DNA from: Cohnella caldifontis
GTDB lineage: Bacteria > Bacillota > Bacilli > Paenibacillales > Paenibacillaceae
Direction of reading: 5' to 3'
DNA length: 64,000 bases
Assembly: GCF_029360585.1 (NCBI RefSeq)
Contig: NZ_JAQZSJ010000017.1
Span: 23,780-87,779, forward strand
The number at the start of each line of letters is the position of its first letter. The first letter of the stretch is position 1. Below are positions 33,963 to 42,432 of the stretch, piece after piece. The notes under the pieces are model-generated. The model was not told the origin of the DNA. It searched no databases and saw only the letters and a list, made by a program, of their open reading frames with translations. A program made the position numbers and the translations under genes.

Positions 33963-34890
33963 ATCCGCTGATTTTCTTGCCGATCCGGTTCGTGACGAGC
34001 AGCAGGAAGAGGGACAAAGCCGATATCACCATGCCGACCGCCGCTCCGTAGGAAGGATTGTTGTACCGGATCCCGGCCATGTACACATGATAATCGAGCG
34101 TTAGCGCCGTGTCCATGACCAGCGGATTGCTCATGTTGTAGATGGCGTCGAAGTTGGCACCGCCGGAACCGTTCGCTCCGAAAATCGTCGCCACCGTGAA
34201 GATGAACATCAACCCGATGACCGGCGCGATTCCGGGGATCGTGATGTAGCGCAGTTTCTGGAACCTGCCCGCCCCGTCGATCGTCGCGGCCTCGTATTGC
34301 TCTTGGTCGATGCCGGTCAGTGCGGCCAGGAAGACGATCGAATTCCACCCGATCTCCTTCCACACCGACACCGCAACGAACACGCCCCAGAAATATTTGG
34401 GCTCCCTCATGAACCCGATGCTGTCGAAACCCAGCCATTGCAGCAGCACGTTGACGGAGCCGTATTCGTCTTCGAGGAAGATGTACACCAGCCCGGAGAC
34501 GACCACCCAGGAGATGAAGTGGGGCAAATAAGTAATCGTCTGCGTAACCCGCTTGAACGCGGCGAACCGGATCTCGTTGATTAGAAGGGCGAACAGGATC
34601 GGCAAGGGGAACCCGATCAGGATCATCAGGCCGTTCAGCAGAATCGTGTTCTTGAACGCGAGGTAGAAATCGTGCTGCGTCATGAATTCGCGAAAATGCG
34701 CGAAGCCGACGAACGGGCTGTGAAAATAGCCGAGACGCGGCTTGTAGTTCTCGAACGCCATGATCAGCCCCATCATCGGGACGTAGGAAAAAATCACGGT
34801 CACCAGAACGGCCGGCAGCAGAAACAGGTACATGCTCCGGTATTTTTTGATCGCGTTTACGTCCAGCCAACCGCGCCGACTTTTGTGCAT
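33949..34890 (-). CDS. Sugar ABC permease, LplB-like (CUT1)
   Basis: 313 residues with six helices. The opening YRSMYLFLLPAVLVTVIFSY and the EAA loop ALTGIDQEQYEAATIDGAGR near 190-205 identify the LplB/MalF-side CUT1 family. It is the first gene of the 34890-23224 operon, with a TATAAT box about 40 nt upstream. It forms the heterodimeric channel with the LplC-like protein. Confidence 0.93.
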   Translation of the reverse strand: MHKSRRGWLDVNAIKKYRSMYLFLLPAVLVTVIFSYVPMMGLIMAFENYKPRLGYFHSPFVGFAHFREFMTQHDFYLAFKNTILLNGLMILIGFPLPILFALLINEIRFAAFKRVTQTITYLPHFISWVVVSGLVYIFLEDEYGSVNVLLQWLGFDSIGFMREPKYFWGVFVAVSVWKEIGWNSIVFLAALTGIDQEQYEAATIDGAGRFQKLRYITIPGIAPVIGLMFIFTVATIFGANGSGGANFDAIYNMSNPLVMDTALTLDYHVYMAGIRYNNPSYGAAVGMVISALSLFLLLVTNRIGKKISGYGAF

Positions 34891-34931
34891 GGTCCGGCAG
34901 GCTCCTCTCCGGCTTTGTGGAATCTGCCCTC

Positions 34932-34937
34932 ATTATA
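34932..34937 (-). promoter_or_regulatory. -10 element of the first sugar operon
   Basis: A perfect TATAAT on the minus strand lies about 42 nt before the LplB-like start. The -35 region about 17 nt upstream is poor, as expected for a promoter that needs an activator such as the YesN-type regulator. Confidence 0.55.
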
Positions 34938-35000
34938 GAAGAACCCTCCGGCGGTTGATATACGACAATCTAACGAAAAACGTACCGATCCAACGATGTT

Positions 35001-35014
35001 TGGAAGCGCTTTAT
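35001..35014. promoter_or_regulatory. Weak cre-like sequence upstream of the sugar operon
   Basis: TGGAAGCGCTTTAT shares the AAGCGCTT core of CcpA sites but deviates at the outer positions. It lies about 70 nt upstream of the -10 box. Catabolite control of this operon is possible, not shown. Confidence 0.3.
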
Positions 35015-35157
35015 GGCACGGATAAATGCAAGAAGACGATCCCGCTTGGGTCGCCTCTATCATCATCTAAATTTTCACGAACATCCGCGCCCAGGCCTCG
35101 CGGAACTCGGATTTCAGCGAGCCTATTCGAATCCGACGCCGCTCATCCTTCCATCAT

Positions 35158-35811
35158 TCATGCGACCGGCGCCGTTCTTCCGCCATTTCCCGGTTGAATG
35201 AACAGTTTCATGGCCACCTTGCCTATTGTCGCGGTAGCGATTCCGTCAGCCGTTCCCCCGATCACTCCGCCTACGCCCGGCACCAACTTGCCCAGATTAA
35301 TTACCCCGGAACTGCCGAACTTCGTCAGCAACCGGAAACCTACTTTTTTATTGATTTCCGCAAGCGCTTTGCCGGATATTTTTTGGATTGCCGATTTTGT
35401 CAGTTTGATCCCGATTTCCATTCCGATGTTTTTGAGCAGGTCTTTCACTCCATTGCCGCACATGCACATATATACGAACGTTTGGACTTTATCGTCTCGG
35501 AGATCGTAGCCGCCCATCCATGCAATCGCGGCGATCATCCGCGTCTGAACGTACAGCACGCTGGCGATGTTGGCTGGTATCGTTACGGGCAGAGTTACCG
35601 CCCCGCCAAGTCCGGTGAGGAACCCGGATGTCGCCGATTTTGAGGTCTGCCATCGAATCAGAGACTTAGCCGCCTCTTCCACTGACGTTGCTTTGCGCAG
35701 ATATCCTTGTGCCAACTCTTCGGCCGTATCCGTACCGGGCAATCCATTCACCGCTTTATCGTATGCCCAATCCAACGCTTTCTTCATGGCTTCGACGCTC
35801 AACTTCGGCAT
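35158..35811 (-). CDS. EcsC family protein
   Basis: 217 residues. The central hydrophobic, Gly-rich blocks (GFLTGLGGAVTLPVTIPANI near 84 and VPGVGGVIGGTADGIATATI near 178) and the helix between them (VQTRMIAAIAWMGGYD) match the EcsC family. These proteins are often found near stress, secretion or ABC functions, but their molecular role is unclear. The local base composition looks more A/T-rich than the neighbours. It is a single gene between the sugar operon and the azoreductase. Confidence 0.85.
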   Translation of the reverse strand: MPKLSVEAMKKALDWAYDKAVNGLPGTDTAEELAQGYLRKATSVEEAAKSLIRWQTSKSATSGFLTGLGGAVTLPVTIPANIASVLYVQTRMIAAIAWMGGYDLRDDKVQTFVYMCMCGNGVKDLLKNIGMEIGIKLTKSAIQKISGKALAEINKKVGFRLLTKFGSSGVINLGKLVPGVGGVIGGTADGIATATIGKVAMKLFIQPGNGGRTAPVA

Positions 35812-35921
35812 GTTTCAATCCACTCCGCAATTTGTTTTGTTCTTATATTCTCGGAAGTAAGCAAAACTCCTTTTTTGATTTGTATGGACTGCCGAACCGT
35901 CATATACGAAGAGGATGCGAA

Positions 35922-35947
35922 AAAGCCAGCCGCTTCAGGCTGGCTTT
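35922..35947 (-). terminator. Terminator of the azoreductase gene
   Basis: A 10-bp perfect stem (AAAGCCAGCC / GGCTGGCTTT) with a 6-nt loop just downstream of the azoreductase stop. The minus-strand stem is followed by TTCGCATC, a modest T-run. Confidence 0.75.
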
Positions 35948-35956
35948 CTCCTTGAT

Positions 35957-36589
35957 TCAGAACGCAAGCGCCAACTCCCGTGCTTGGGCGACGGCTTCTT
36001 TCTTGATTTCCTGAGCCCGATCGGGATATTGGTTGTGTCCTTCGATGAAGAGGCCCGTGAGTTCGGGAATCCCGAAGAACCGCATGACGTTCTCCAAGTG
36101 CGCGTGTCCCGCTTCCATCGCCGCGCTCGGCCCTTCCGAATAGACGCCGCCGCGGGATTGGATGTGCAACGCTTGTTTGCCTCCCAGCAAGCCCACGGGC
36201 CCTTGCGCGGTATATTTGAACGTTTTGCCGGCCACCGCCACCGCGTCGATATAAGCTTTCATCAAAGGTGGATACGAGAAGTTCCACATCGGCGTCACGA
36301 ATACATACTTATCCGCCGCTACGAATTGGTCGGATAACTGCTGAAGCCGTTCGACCTTGCGCCGCTCTTCCGGGCTCAGGCTGTCGGAGTCTCCGGACTG
36401 AAGCTTCTTCCAGGCCCGAAAGACGTCGCGGTCGAGCAGCGGAATATCCTCTTCGTACAGGTCCAGTACGACGACCTCGTCGTCCGGATTCGCTTCGCGA
36501 TACGCCGCAAGAAACGTTTGGGCTGCCGCCACGCTGACGGACGCCGATTCGTCCAGCGGATGGGCTTTAATGCAGAGAAGGGTTGACAT
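35957..36589 (-). CDS. azoR: FMN-dependent NADH-azoreductase
   Basis: 210 residues, the family's usual length. The opening LLCIKAHPLDESASVSVAAA is the flavodoxin-like FMN phosphate loop, and VTPMWNFSYPPLMKAYIDAV near 95 is the hallmark of AzoR. LHIQSRGGVYSEG near 140 continues the active-site wall. The enzyme reduces quinones and azo compounds by two electrons using NADH and protects against thiol stress. It is divergent from an XRE-type regulator gene, its probable controller. Confidence 0.94.
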   Translation of the reverse strand: MSTLLCIKAHPLDESASVSVAAAQTFLAAYREANPDDEVVVLDLYEEDIPLLDRDVFRAWKKLQSGDSDSLSPEERRKVERLQQLSDQFVAADKYVFVTPMWNFSYPPLMKAYIDAVAVAGKTFKYTAQGPVGLLGGKQALHIQSRGGVYSEGPSAAMEAGHAHLENVMRFFGIPELTGLFIEGHNQYPDRAQEIKKEAVAQARELALAF

Positions 36590-36768
36590 GGGAGGGTTCT
36601 TCCTTTCAAATGGGAGATAAAGGATGAACCCAGTGTATCTGCCAGCCCGGAAATGAGGGAGAACTGCAGTTATACGAGCGTTGGAAGAACTACCATGTCG
36701 GAAAGTCCCATCTTGAAAAGTAGTACTGCGACTATCAGGCCAATCAAGCGAACGGCGGAGGGAAACCC
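36590..36768. promoter_or_regulatory. Divergent control region azoR / XRE regulator
   Basis: This 179-nt gap holds both promoters. I see no strong long palindrome. It is listed because the arrangement suggests the XRE protein controls azoR and itself. Confidence 0.35.
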
Positions 36769-37644
36769 ATGATCATCGAATCCAACGAAAACAGGCGCAA
36801 GGAGCTCGCCGATTTCCTGAGAACGCGGCGCGAAAGGCTCAGCCCGCAAGACGTCGGCCTTCCGCCGGACGCCAAGCGGCGACGCACGCCGGGCCTGCGC
36901 CGGGAAGAGGTCGCGGTGCTGGCCGGCATCTCGCTCCCTTGGTACGTGTCGCTGGAGCAAGGCCGCGACATCCGCGTGTCGGACGAAGTGCTGGTCAGCC
37001 TGGCCCGGACGCTGCGGCTGGATGCCGCCGAGCGGGAACATCTTTTTCTGTTGGCCAACCAGAAGACGTGCCCGACTTCCGCCTTTCTCCCCCAACCCGT
37101 GTCCGTGCCATCGTCCCTCCAATTGCATTTGGAACAACTGGAGCCATGCCCCGCGTATATCCACGATTCCAGGTGGAACGTCCGGGCCTGGAATCGCATG
37201 GCGGCGGAGCTGTTCGGCGACTACGCAGCGATGGCCGAAGAAGAAAGGAATACGGTATGGCTGATGTTCACCCGGCCGGAATACCGCGAACGGTTCGTTC
37301 AGTGGGAGGAACTGGCGCAAAGCGTCATCGCGCAATTTCGGATCTCGTATGGGAAGTACCTCCACGATCCGTGGTATCCGGACATGGTCGAACGCTTGAG
37401 CGATCGGAGCCCCGAGTTCCGGGAATGGTGGAGCCGGCACGAAATCCAGACCCATCCCGACAGCCCGAAAACGTTCCGCCACCCGCAGGCCGGACTGCTC
37501 ACGCTGCAGCCGAACAGTTTCGCCCTGCTCGATCAAGACGGCAGCCTGTTCCTGAAAACGATGATGCCCGCGCCCCGTACGGATACGATGGAGAAGTTGA
37601 CCTCCCTGCTGGGCAGCCTACGCGAGCATGCGTTGCCGGTATGA
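36769..37644 (+). CDS. XRE-family regulator with MmyB-like ligand domain
   Basis: 291 residues from ATG 36769 (GGAGGG upstream). The N-terminal helix-turn-helix spans about residues 8-90 (RRTPGLRREEVAVLAGISLP, then WYVSLEQGRDIRVSDEVLVS). The remainder is a PAS-like MmyB domain (EPCPAYIHDSRWNVRAWNR near 124), thought to bind a small hydrophobic ligand. In actinomycetes and Firmicutes such proteins often repress a neighbouring reductase gene, here azoR. Confidence 0.9.
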   Translation: MIIESNENRRKELADFLRTRRERLSPQDVGLPPDAKRRRTPGLRREEVAVLAGISLPWYVSLEQGRDIRVSDEVLVSLARTLRLDAAEREHLFLLANQKTCPTSAFLPQPVSVPSSLQLHLEQLEPCPAYIHDSRWNVRAWNRMAAELFGDYAAMAEEERNTVWLMFTRPEYRERFVQWEELAQSVIAQFRISYGKYLHDPWYPDMVERLSDRSPEFREWWSRHEIQTHPDSPKTFRHPQAGLLTLQPNSFALLDQDGSLFLKTMMPAPRTDTMEKLTSLLGSLREHALPV

Positions 37645-37673
37645 GGCGGTATACGCGGTAAGGGGTGAGGGTT

Positions 37674-38627
37674 ATGGAATCGTTGCAGTCTATCTATCGG
37701 CGGTATTTCGATGAAACGTTATTCAGCCATAAGAACGGAATCTCTTATGCGACGCGACCCGAAGTCGGCGATGGGTACGCCTGCAAAGTGACGACTTACA
37801 GCGGGATCGAAATCGTGTATCACGATATTCGTTATCATAAACCGCATCCTTTTCGGTTTGCTTCCGGAGGACGCATGGTCGAGCTTCAGTTTACGCTCTC
37901 CGGTCAACGACAGGTGACCGTGTCGGGTCAGGATCATGAAATTCCGGTTGGGCAGGGGGCGCTTGCTCTTCTTCAAGATTTTCAGGTTCAGTTTTATCCC
38001 CCGGCCCAGCAGTATGCTTCTCTTTCGCTGGCCGTGCCCGTTCCCCTGTTCGATTATGCGGCTCATCCATTCGCGGCTTCATCCTCCCGGAACTTCGAGT
38101 TTAACCGACTCCTCAAAGGACAATCCTTCCGCTGCTATCCGATCGAAAACAATGCCAGAAGCATGTTGTTGATCAAGCAATTAATCGCGGATTTTCATAA
38201 CGCCAATCGATCCCCTCTCATGATGGAAGCAACCGCTTTGGAGCTGTTGCACATGCATCTTCTTCAATTGCTCGAGCCGACGCCAAGGCCGCAGGGGCTG
38301 TCCAGGGAAGACGTGCGGAAGCTGCATATGGCCAAGCAGGTGCTCGAAACTTGCATGGCCGATCCTCCTTCGCTCCTGGCTTTATCGAAGAAAGTCGGCC
38401 TCAACGACTTTAAGTTGAAAACGGGATTCAAAGAATGTTTCGGCATGACCGTTTTCGAATATTTGAGACAGATCCGCCTCGATTATGCGCGAAAGCTTCT
38501 GAAAGACCAGGCCGTTACCGTGACCGAAGCCGCGATGACGGTCGGTTACGGCAATGTCAGCGCGTTTTCCGAACAGTTCGTCCGAAAATACGGCATCAAA
38601 CCATCCGAGTTGAAAAAACAATTTTAA
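37674..38627 (+). CDS. AraC-family regulator, PchR-like
   Basis: 317 residues from ATG 37674 (AAGGGG 8 nt upstream); GTG 37665 is less well placed. A large N-terminal sensing region with MVELQFTLSGQRQVTVSGQ near 70-90 is followed by the AraC DNA-binding domain at about 225-317 (LALSKKVGLNDFKLKTGFKE and VTEAAMTVGYGNVSAFSEQF). The layout resembles PchR/YbtA, which respond to ferric siderophores, but no iron-uptake genes are visible here. The target genes are not obvious. Confidence 0.85.
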   Translation: MESLQSIYRRYFDETLFSHKNGISYATRPEVGDGYACKVTTYSGIEIVYHDIRYHKPHPFRFASGGRMVELQFTLSGQRQVTVSGQDHEIPVGQGALALLQDFQVQFYPPAQQYASLSLAVPVPLFDYAAHPFAASSSRNFEFNRLLKGQSFRCYPIENNARSMLLIKQLIADFHNANRSPLMMEATALELLHMHLLQLLEPTPRPQGLSREDVRKLHMAKQVLETCMADPPSLLALSKKVGLNDFKLKTGFKECFGMTVFEYLRQIRLDYARKLLKDQAVTVTEAAMTVGYGNVSAFSEQFVRKYGIKPSELKKQF

Positions 38628-38791
38628 TCCGTTTGACCGTAATTCTTTCCGCCGCGAGGGAGAAGACGCCGCCCCCATTCGCTTACACTTCATTTCAAAA
38701 GGCGAATTGGATAAGGAGTGCGGAAAATGAAGGGGAGCGTTTTTTCTACGGTTGACTAATTGACATACAGAAGATTTGCCTTATGCCGATC

Positions 38792-38974
38792 GTTACGGAC
38801 ACCACAGCCGTTATTGGAGCAATTTCAACGTTTTTCAAATCGTAACGGACAATACGGACCTTAAGCGCCCCACTTCGCGGCTAATCAGCGGTATTTTTGC
38901 TGAATAAGTGCAATCGTGTCCGTTAGAATACGATAGGTTGAGGAATGCCCCCGATAACGTCCTCTGTGTCCCTT
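38792..38974. repeat. Nested inverted repeat element, copy C
   Basis: TTACGGACACC / GTGTCCCTTA outer arms and CGTAACGGACAA / CGTGTCCGTTAG inner arms in the same order as copies A, B and D. The central part differs (a GCGGCTAAT stretch replaces the CCGTAAC hairpin), but the total length is again 183 nt. The right flank GCGAATGGGTCAGTCG matches that of copy D. The element occupies most of the 38628-39062 gap; the rest looks like promoter sequence for the methyltransferase gene. Confidence 0.85.
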
Positions 38975-39062
38975 AGCCTGATGGTGTCCGTATTTTTCGA
39001 CCTGGTATGCGAATGGGTCAGTCGTAGTTTTTTTCGCGTTTTCGCGGGAATGAGGGAGGTAA

Positions 39063-39734
39063 ATGGGTAAAGTAGACAATGAAGATTATATCCCCGCCCT
39101 TCGTTTTCATTGGCTGACGTCGTTGTACGATCCGATTTTGCGTTGGTCCATGAGAGAATCGACCTTCAAGCCCAAACTCATCGAGCAACTCGGGCTGGAC
39201 GCAAGCCGGCGCGTGCTAGATTTGGGGTGCGGCACCGGTACGCTGACCCTGCTATTGAAGCAAGCTTGCCCGGAAGCGGAAGTCATCGGACTCGATATCG
39301 ATCCTAAGGTTCTCCGGGCCGCAAGGAACAAAGCCGAAAAAAAGGGAATGAATATCCCGTTTCATCAAGGGATGTCCGATGAACTTCCCTATCCGGATCG
39401 TTCCTTCGACCGGGTGGTTGCCAGTCTCATGTTTCATCATCTGACTTATGAAAACAAACGGCGAACGCTCCATGAGGTTTTCCGCATATTAAAGCCGCAA
39501 GGAGAGCTTCACATCGCGGATTGGGGAAAAGCGCAAAACGGTCTGATGCGTCTGGCGTTTCTCTCCATCCAATTCCTGGACGGTTTTAAGACGACGGCAG
39601 ATCACGTGAAGGGCATTCTTCCCCAATTGATCAAAGATTCCGGATTCGTTGACGTCGAGGAGACGGATCGGTTCATGACGTTATACGGAACCTTGTCCTT
39701 ATATAGGGCAAACAAACCGGCGAATGGGCAATAG
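39063..39734 (+). CDS. Class I SAM-dependent methyltransferase (UbiE-like)
   Basis: 223 residues from ATG 39063 (GGGAGG upstream). Motif I is VLDLGCGTGTLTLLL near 51-65, followed by VIGLDIDPKVL, motif II around ELPYPDRSFDRVVASLMFHH near 118, and a GELHIADWG strand. This is the ubiquinone/menaquinone C-methyltransferase-like fold, but such stand-alone genes have many substrates and none can be named. It converges on the minus-strand hydrolase gene. Confidence 0.9.
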   Translation: MGKVDNEDYIPALRFHWLTSLYDPILRWSMRESTFKPKLIEQLGLDASRRVLDLGCGTGTLTLLLKQACPEAEVIGLDIDPKVLRAARNKAEKKGMNIPFHQGMSDELPYPDRSFDRVVASLMFHHLTYENKRRTLHEVFRILKPQGELHIADWGKAQNGLMRLAFLSIQFLDGFKTTADHVKGILPQLIKDSGFVDVEETDRFMTLYGTLSLYRANKPANGQ

Positions 39735-39745
39735 CCGCGGCGCCT

Positions 39746-40738
39746 CTATTCCCGTTCCGCCAGCGTCCGGCTGCCGCGCGCCCGCACCTGTTCCACGACG
39801 TGGCGGATGGCGTTAACGACCAGCTCCGGGCGCGGCATTTGGAGACTGTGGCCTTTGCGGTCGCTCGTCGCGTGGATGTGGTTGGTGGATCGGGAGGCGA
39901 GCTCCTGCTGCATCTTCGTCCAATTCTCGCCGAAACCGGGGTTATTCACGACCGCGACCGGCAGATCCCCGAATTGCGGCTTCGGAGCGGCGTTCATCCG
40001 ATTCTCGGCGGCTCGCAGATGCGCGTCCACTTGATTGAATTCCGCTTCCGCCGCCTTCCGGGCGAACATGCCGTACACGATCCCTTTCCATTGCCGGTAT
40101 TCGTCCGGACTCAGTTGCTGCTTGTAATAGGAACGTTCGTGTCCGAACATCGGAATCGCCCCGAAGGCGTTGCCCAGAAAACGGGGGATGCCGAACGGGG
40201 AGAGCACCCGCATGATCTTCAGCGCCACGCCGATCGCGGCGAAGCCCTGCTTGAATTTCGCGTCGCGGACCAGAAACTCGTGGGTCGAATCCAGGAAGAC
40301 CAAGCCCGCGACCTTATGGGGATATTCCATCGCGTAGAGCCGGGCGATCAATCCGCCCAAGGAATGGCCGGCCAGGATGACCGGCCCCGTGACTCCGGCC
40401 TTGTCCAACAATCGGTCGAGGACCTGGACCGTCTGCTCCGGGGTCGGCTCGGGACCGGGATCGCTGGAACCCATCCCCGGCCGGTCGTAGGCGATCACCC
40501 GGGCAAATGGAGCGACTTGTTTGCTCACGTGGATCCAAGAGTAAGAACAATCGCCCGCCCCATGGACCAGAACGACGGGAGGGCCGTCTTTGCCGGTATC
40601 CGTCATATGAAGGCGGTATCCGTCTAGTTCGATCCGCTTGCCCGGAACGGGCCTCCGCGCATCCCTGCGCCTTGAAACCTGTTCATAAATCAATCCCAGC
40701 GCCAAAACCGTTGCAACTCCCGCAATCGCGATCGCCAT
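39746..40738 (-). CDS. Alpha/beta hydrolase with N-terminal membrane anchor
   Basis: 330 residues if it starts at ATG 40738. The longer frame to 40825 runs into the MFS gene. One hydrophobic N-terminal helix (MAIAIAGVATVLALGLIYEQ) anchors a hydrolase domain with VVLVHGAGDCSYSW near 55, AYDRPGMGSSD, the nucleophile elbow GHSLGGLIA near 124, and a late histidine in RKGHSLQMPRPE. This is the layout of haloperoxidase/epoxide-hydrolase-like esterases. It lies 37 nt after the MFS gene, so it is probably co-transcribed. The start is uncertain. Confidence 0.82.
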   Translation of the reverse strand: MAIAIAGVATVLALGLIYEQVSRRRDARRPVPGKRIELDGYRLHMTDTGKDGPPVVLVHGAGDCSYSWIHVSKQVAPFARVIAYDRPGMGSSDPGPEPTPEQTVQVLDRLLDKAGVTGPVILAGHSLGGLIARLYAMEYPHKVAGLVFLDSTHEFLVRDAKFKQGFAAIGVALKIMRVLSPFGIPRFLGNAFGAIPMFGHERSYYKQQLSPDEYRQWKGIVYGMFARKAAEAEFNQVDAHLRAAENRMNAAPKPQFGDLPVAVVNNPGFGENWTKMQQELASRSTNHIHATSDRKGHSLQMPRPELVVNAIRHVVEQVRARGSRTLAERE

Positions 40739-40775
40739 TTTCCTCTGCACCCTTCCGTTCCCGCCATGGTGTGAA

Positions 40776-41987
40776 TCATGCTTCAAGGCCCTTACGTTCG
40801 GCGAATTCCCGCGTTCCCGCCCCATAGAACGCGGATGCCGCCAATACCACGATTCCCATGAGGGTAAACATCACCGGACCATTGAAAGCGCCGAGCAGGT
40901 AACCTCCCGCCCATGGTCCGATAAACTGGCCCAGATTCCCGAACGTCTGGGCCCCGAAATACGTTCCTCTCATGCCTTCCGGAGCGAGACGGTCGAGGAG
41001 CACGTTGCCCGCCGGATAGTTCAGGATTTCGCCGATCGTGAACACGACCATCGCCGCGACGAACCCGAGCCAGTGCTTCGAAAACGCAAAGCCCAGCAGC
41101 CCGGCGGCGAACAGCGCGTTTCCGGCGTGGATGGCCAGGAGCGGCGATCGCTTCTCCGCCCAGCGGCCGATCGGGAGTTGCAGGAGCACGACCGTTACGG
41201 CGTTTACCGTCATCAATGCCGCGAACAGCCGAACCCCGTTTTCGAAATGGTCCTCGATGAACTGCGATAACGTGACGGTCATCTGGCAGTAACCCGCTCC
41301 GACGAGGATGGCGCCGATCAGGAACATTTTCAGGCACGAATCGCGCCGTATCACGCGCCAGGCCGATGACAGCGTGATTTTCTCCTTCGGAGGACCTTCG
41401 ATCTGCTTGATGCCGAACGACAGCAGCAGGAAGTACAACGCGACGCCGTAGAGCAGGAAAATGCAGCCCGTCACCAGGAAAGGCAGCGGCCCCTCGCCCA
41501 TCCCGAGCCATGCGCCCAGCAGCGGTCCGACGGATACGCCGATATTCGCCGCGAAATAACGCATGGAGAACACCCGCATCCGCTTGTCCGGAGGCGTCAA
41601 ATCCGCCATCAGAGCCTGCGACACCGGCTCGAACCACGATCGGCACAGCCCGTTCAACAGGTTCAGCAGCAGGAAAACGACCGGCAGCTTGGCGATCGCG
41701 AAGCCGACGAAGCCGATCACCCAGGCGAAGAGAGCCGCGAACATCACGACCCGGCGCCCCAGCCGGTCGGACAACGCGCCCCCGATGAACCCGCCGAACG
41801 TACCGGCCAGCGCGCCCGCCCCCGAGACGAACCCGATCATCGTTTCGTTCATCGTGGTGTTATGGGACAAATACAGCGCGAGAAAAGGAAGGCTCATCGA
41901 AGTCCCGATCCGCGACAATCCATGCCCGAAGACAAGGGACAACACGATCGGATGATAGGAACGGAAAAAGACTTGTATGCGGTTCAT
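40776..41987 (-). CDS. MFS transporter (DHA1-like drug exporter)
   Basis: 403 residues, about 12 helices, with the MFS motif GGALSDRLGRR near residues 69-79. Other blocks (MADLTPPDKRMRVFSMRYFA, LAPEGMRGTYFGAQTFGNLG) resemble the YfkF/MdtG-type drug exporters. A 21-bp palindrome at 42017 lies 30 nt upstream of its start and could be a regulator site. It is followed by the membrane-anchored hydrolase gene. Confidence 0.88.
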   Translation of the reverse strand: MNRIQVFFRSYHPIVLSLVFGHGLSRIGTSMSLPFLALYLSHNTTMNETMIGFVSGAGALAGTFGGFIGGALSDRLGRRVVMFAALFAWVIGFVGFAIAKLPVVFLLLNLLNGLCRSWFEPVSQALMADLTPPDKRMRVFSMRYFAANIGVSVGPLLGAWLGMGEGPLPFLVTGCIFLLYGVALYFLLLSFGIKQIEGPPKEKITLSSAWRVIRRDSCLKMFLIGAILVGAGYCQMTVTLSQFIEDHFENGVRLFAALMTVNAVTVVLLQLPIGRWAEKRSPLLAIHAGNALFAAGLLGFAFSKHWLGFVAAMVVFTIGEILNYPAGNVLLDRLAPEGMRGTYFGAQTFGNLGQFIGPWAGGYLLGAFNGPVMFTLMGIVVLAASAFYGAGTREFAERKGLEA

Positions 41988-42016
41988 AAGATGCGGGCTC
42001 CTACCTATTGGCGTTT

Positions 42017-42037
42017 AAGTTTCACTTGGTGAACCTT
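42017..42037. promoter_or_regulatory. Palindromic operator candidate upstream of the MFS gene
   Basis: Nine-bp arms AAGTTTCAC / GTGAACCTT (one mismatch) around TTG. Its place 30-50 nt upstream of the MFS start suits a repressor such as a TetR- or MarR-type protein. Confidence 0.5.
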
Positions 42038-42108
42038 CTGCCTCATTAATGGGTTGTTTCCATTCTACGATTCCTTGCCGGATTCTCTAGCGAAAGTTTC
42101 TTCGAGTG

Positions 42109-42294
42109 GAGTTATTGCGTTCGAGCAATAACTCGGCCGATCGACGCACCTACGGGCTGATTTTATTGCTTTTGGGCAATAAAACGAGGCCTTGGGCGGG
42201 GGGCGAAGCGAAGATGGCCGGAATTATTGCTCAAACGCAACAAGTCTGCATCTTCCACGGGGACATGCGCCAAGTTGTTGCGCAAAAGCAATAA
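42109..42294. repeat. Four spaced TTATTGC-type hairpins
   Basis: Stem-loops at 42109-42134 (10-bp perfect), 42161-42184 (9-bp perfect), 42224-42243 and 42275-42294 all use TTATTGC / GCAATAA-type arms with 6-nt loops, and they are spaced about 51-63 nt apart. The sequence between them is not conserved. The first hairpin shares its arms with the one at 14692. The gap 41988-42432 contains no gene that I can support. Confidence 0.75.
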
Positions 42295-42329
42295 ATCCGT
42301 TGAGGGGGATACCTCGGATCATCCCCAAA

Positions 42330-42432
42330 TTCGCAGCCTTTCGCATCCTCTACGCAACCTATCGAGTCTTTTGCATCCTCTACGCTGTCTTTCGCAGCCT
42401 TTCCGCAGCCATTCGCTGCCTTTACGCAGCCT
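42330..42432. repeat. Degenerate ~10-bp minisatellite
   Basis: About ten imperfect copies of a TTCGCAGCCT-type decamer run up to the stop codon of the TetR gene (minus strand). The spacing is 10-11 bp, close to the helical repeat. Confidence 0.75.
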
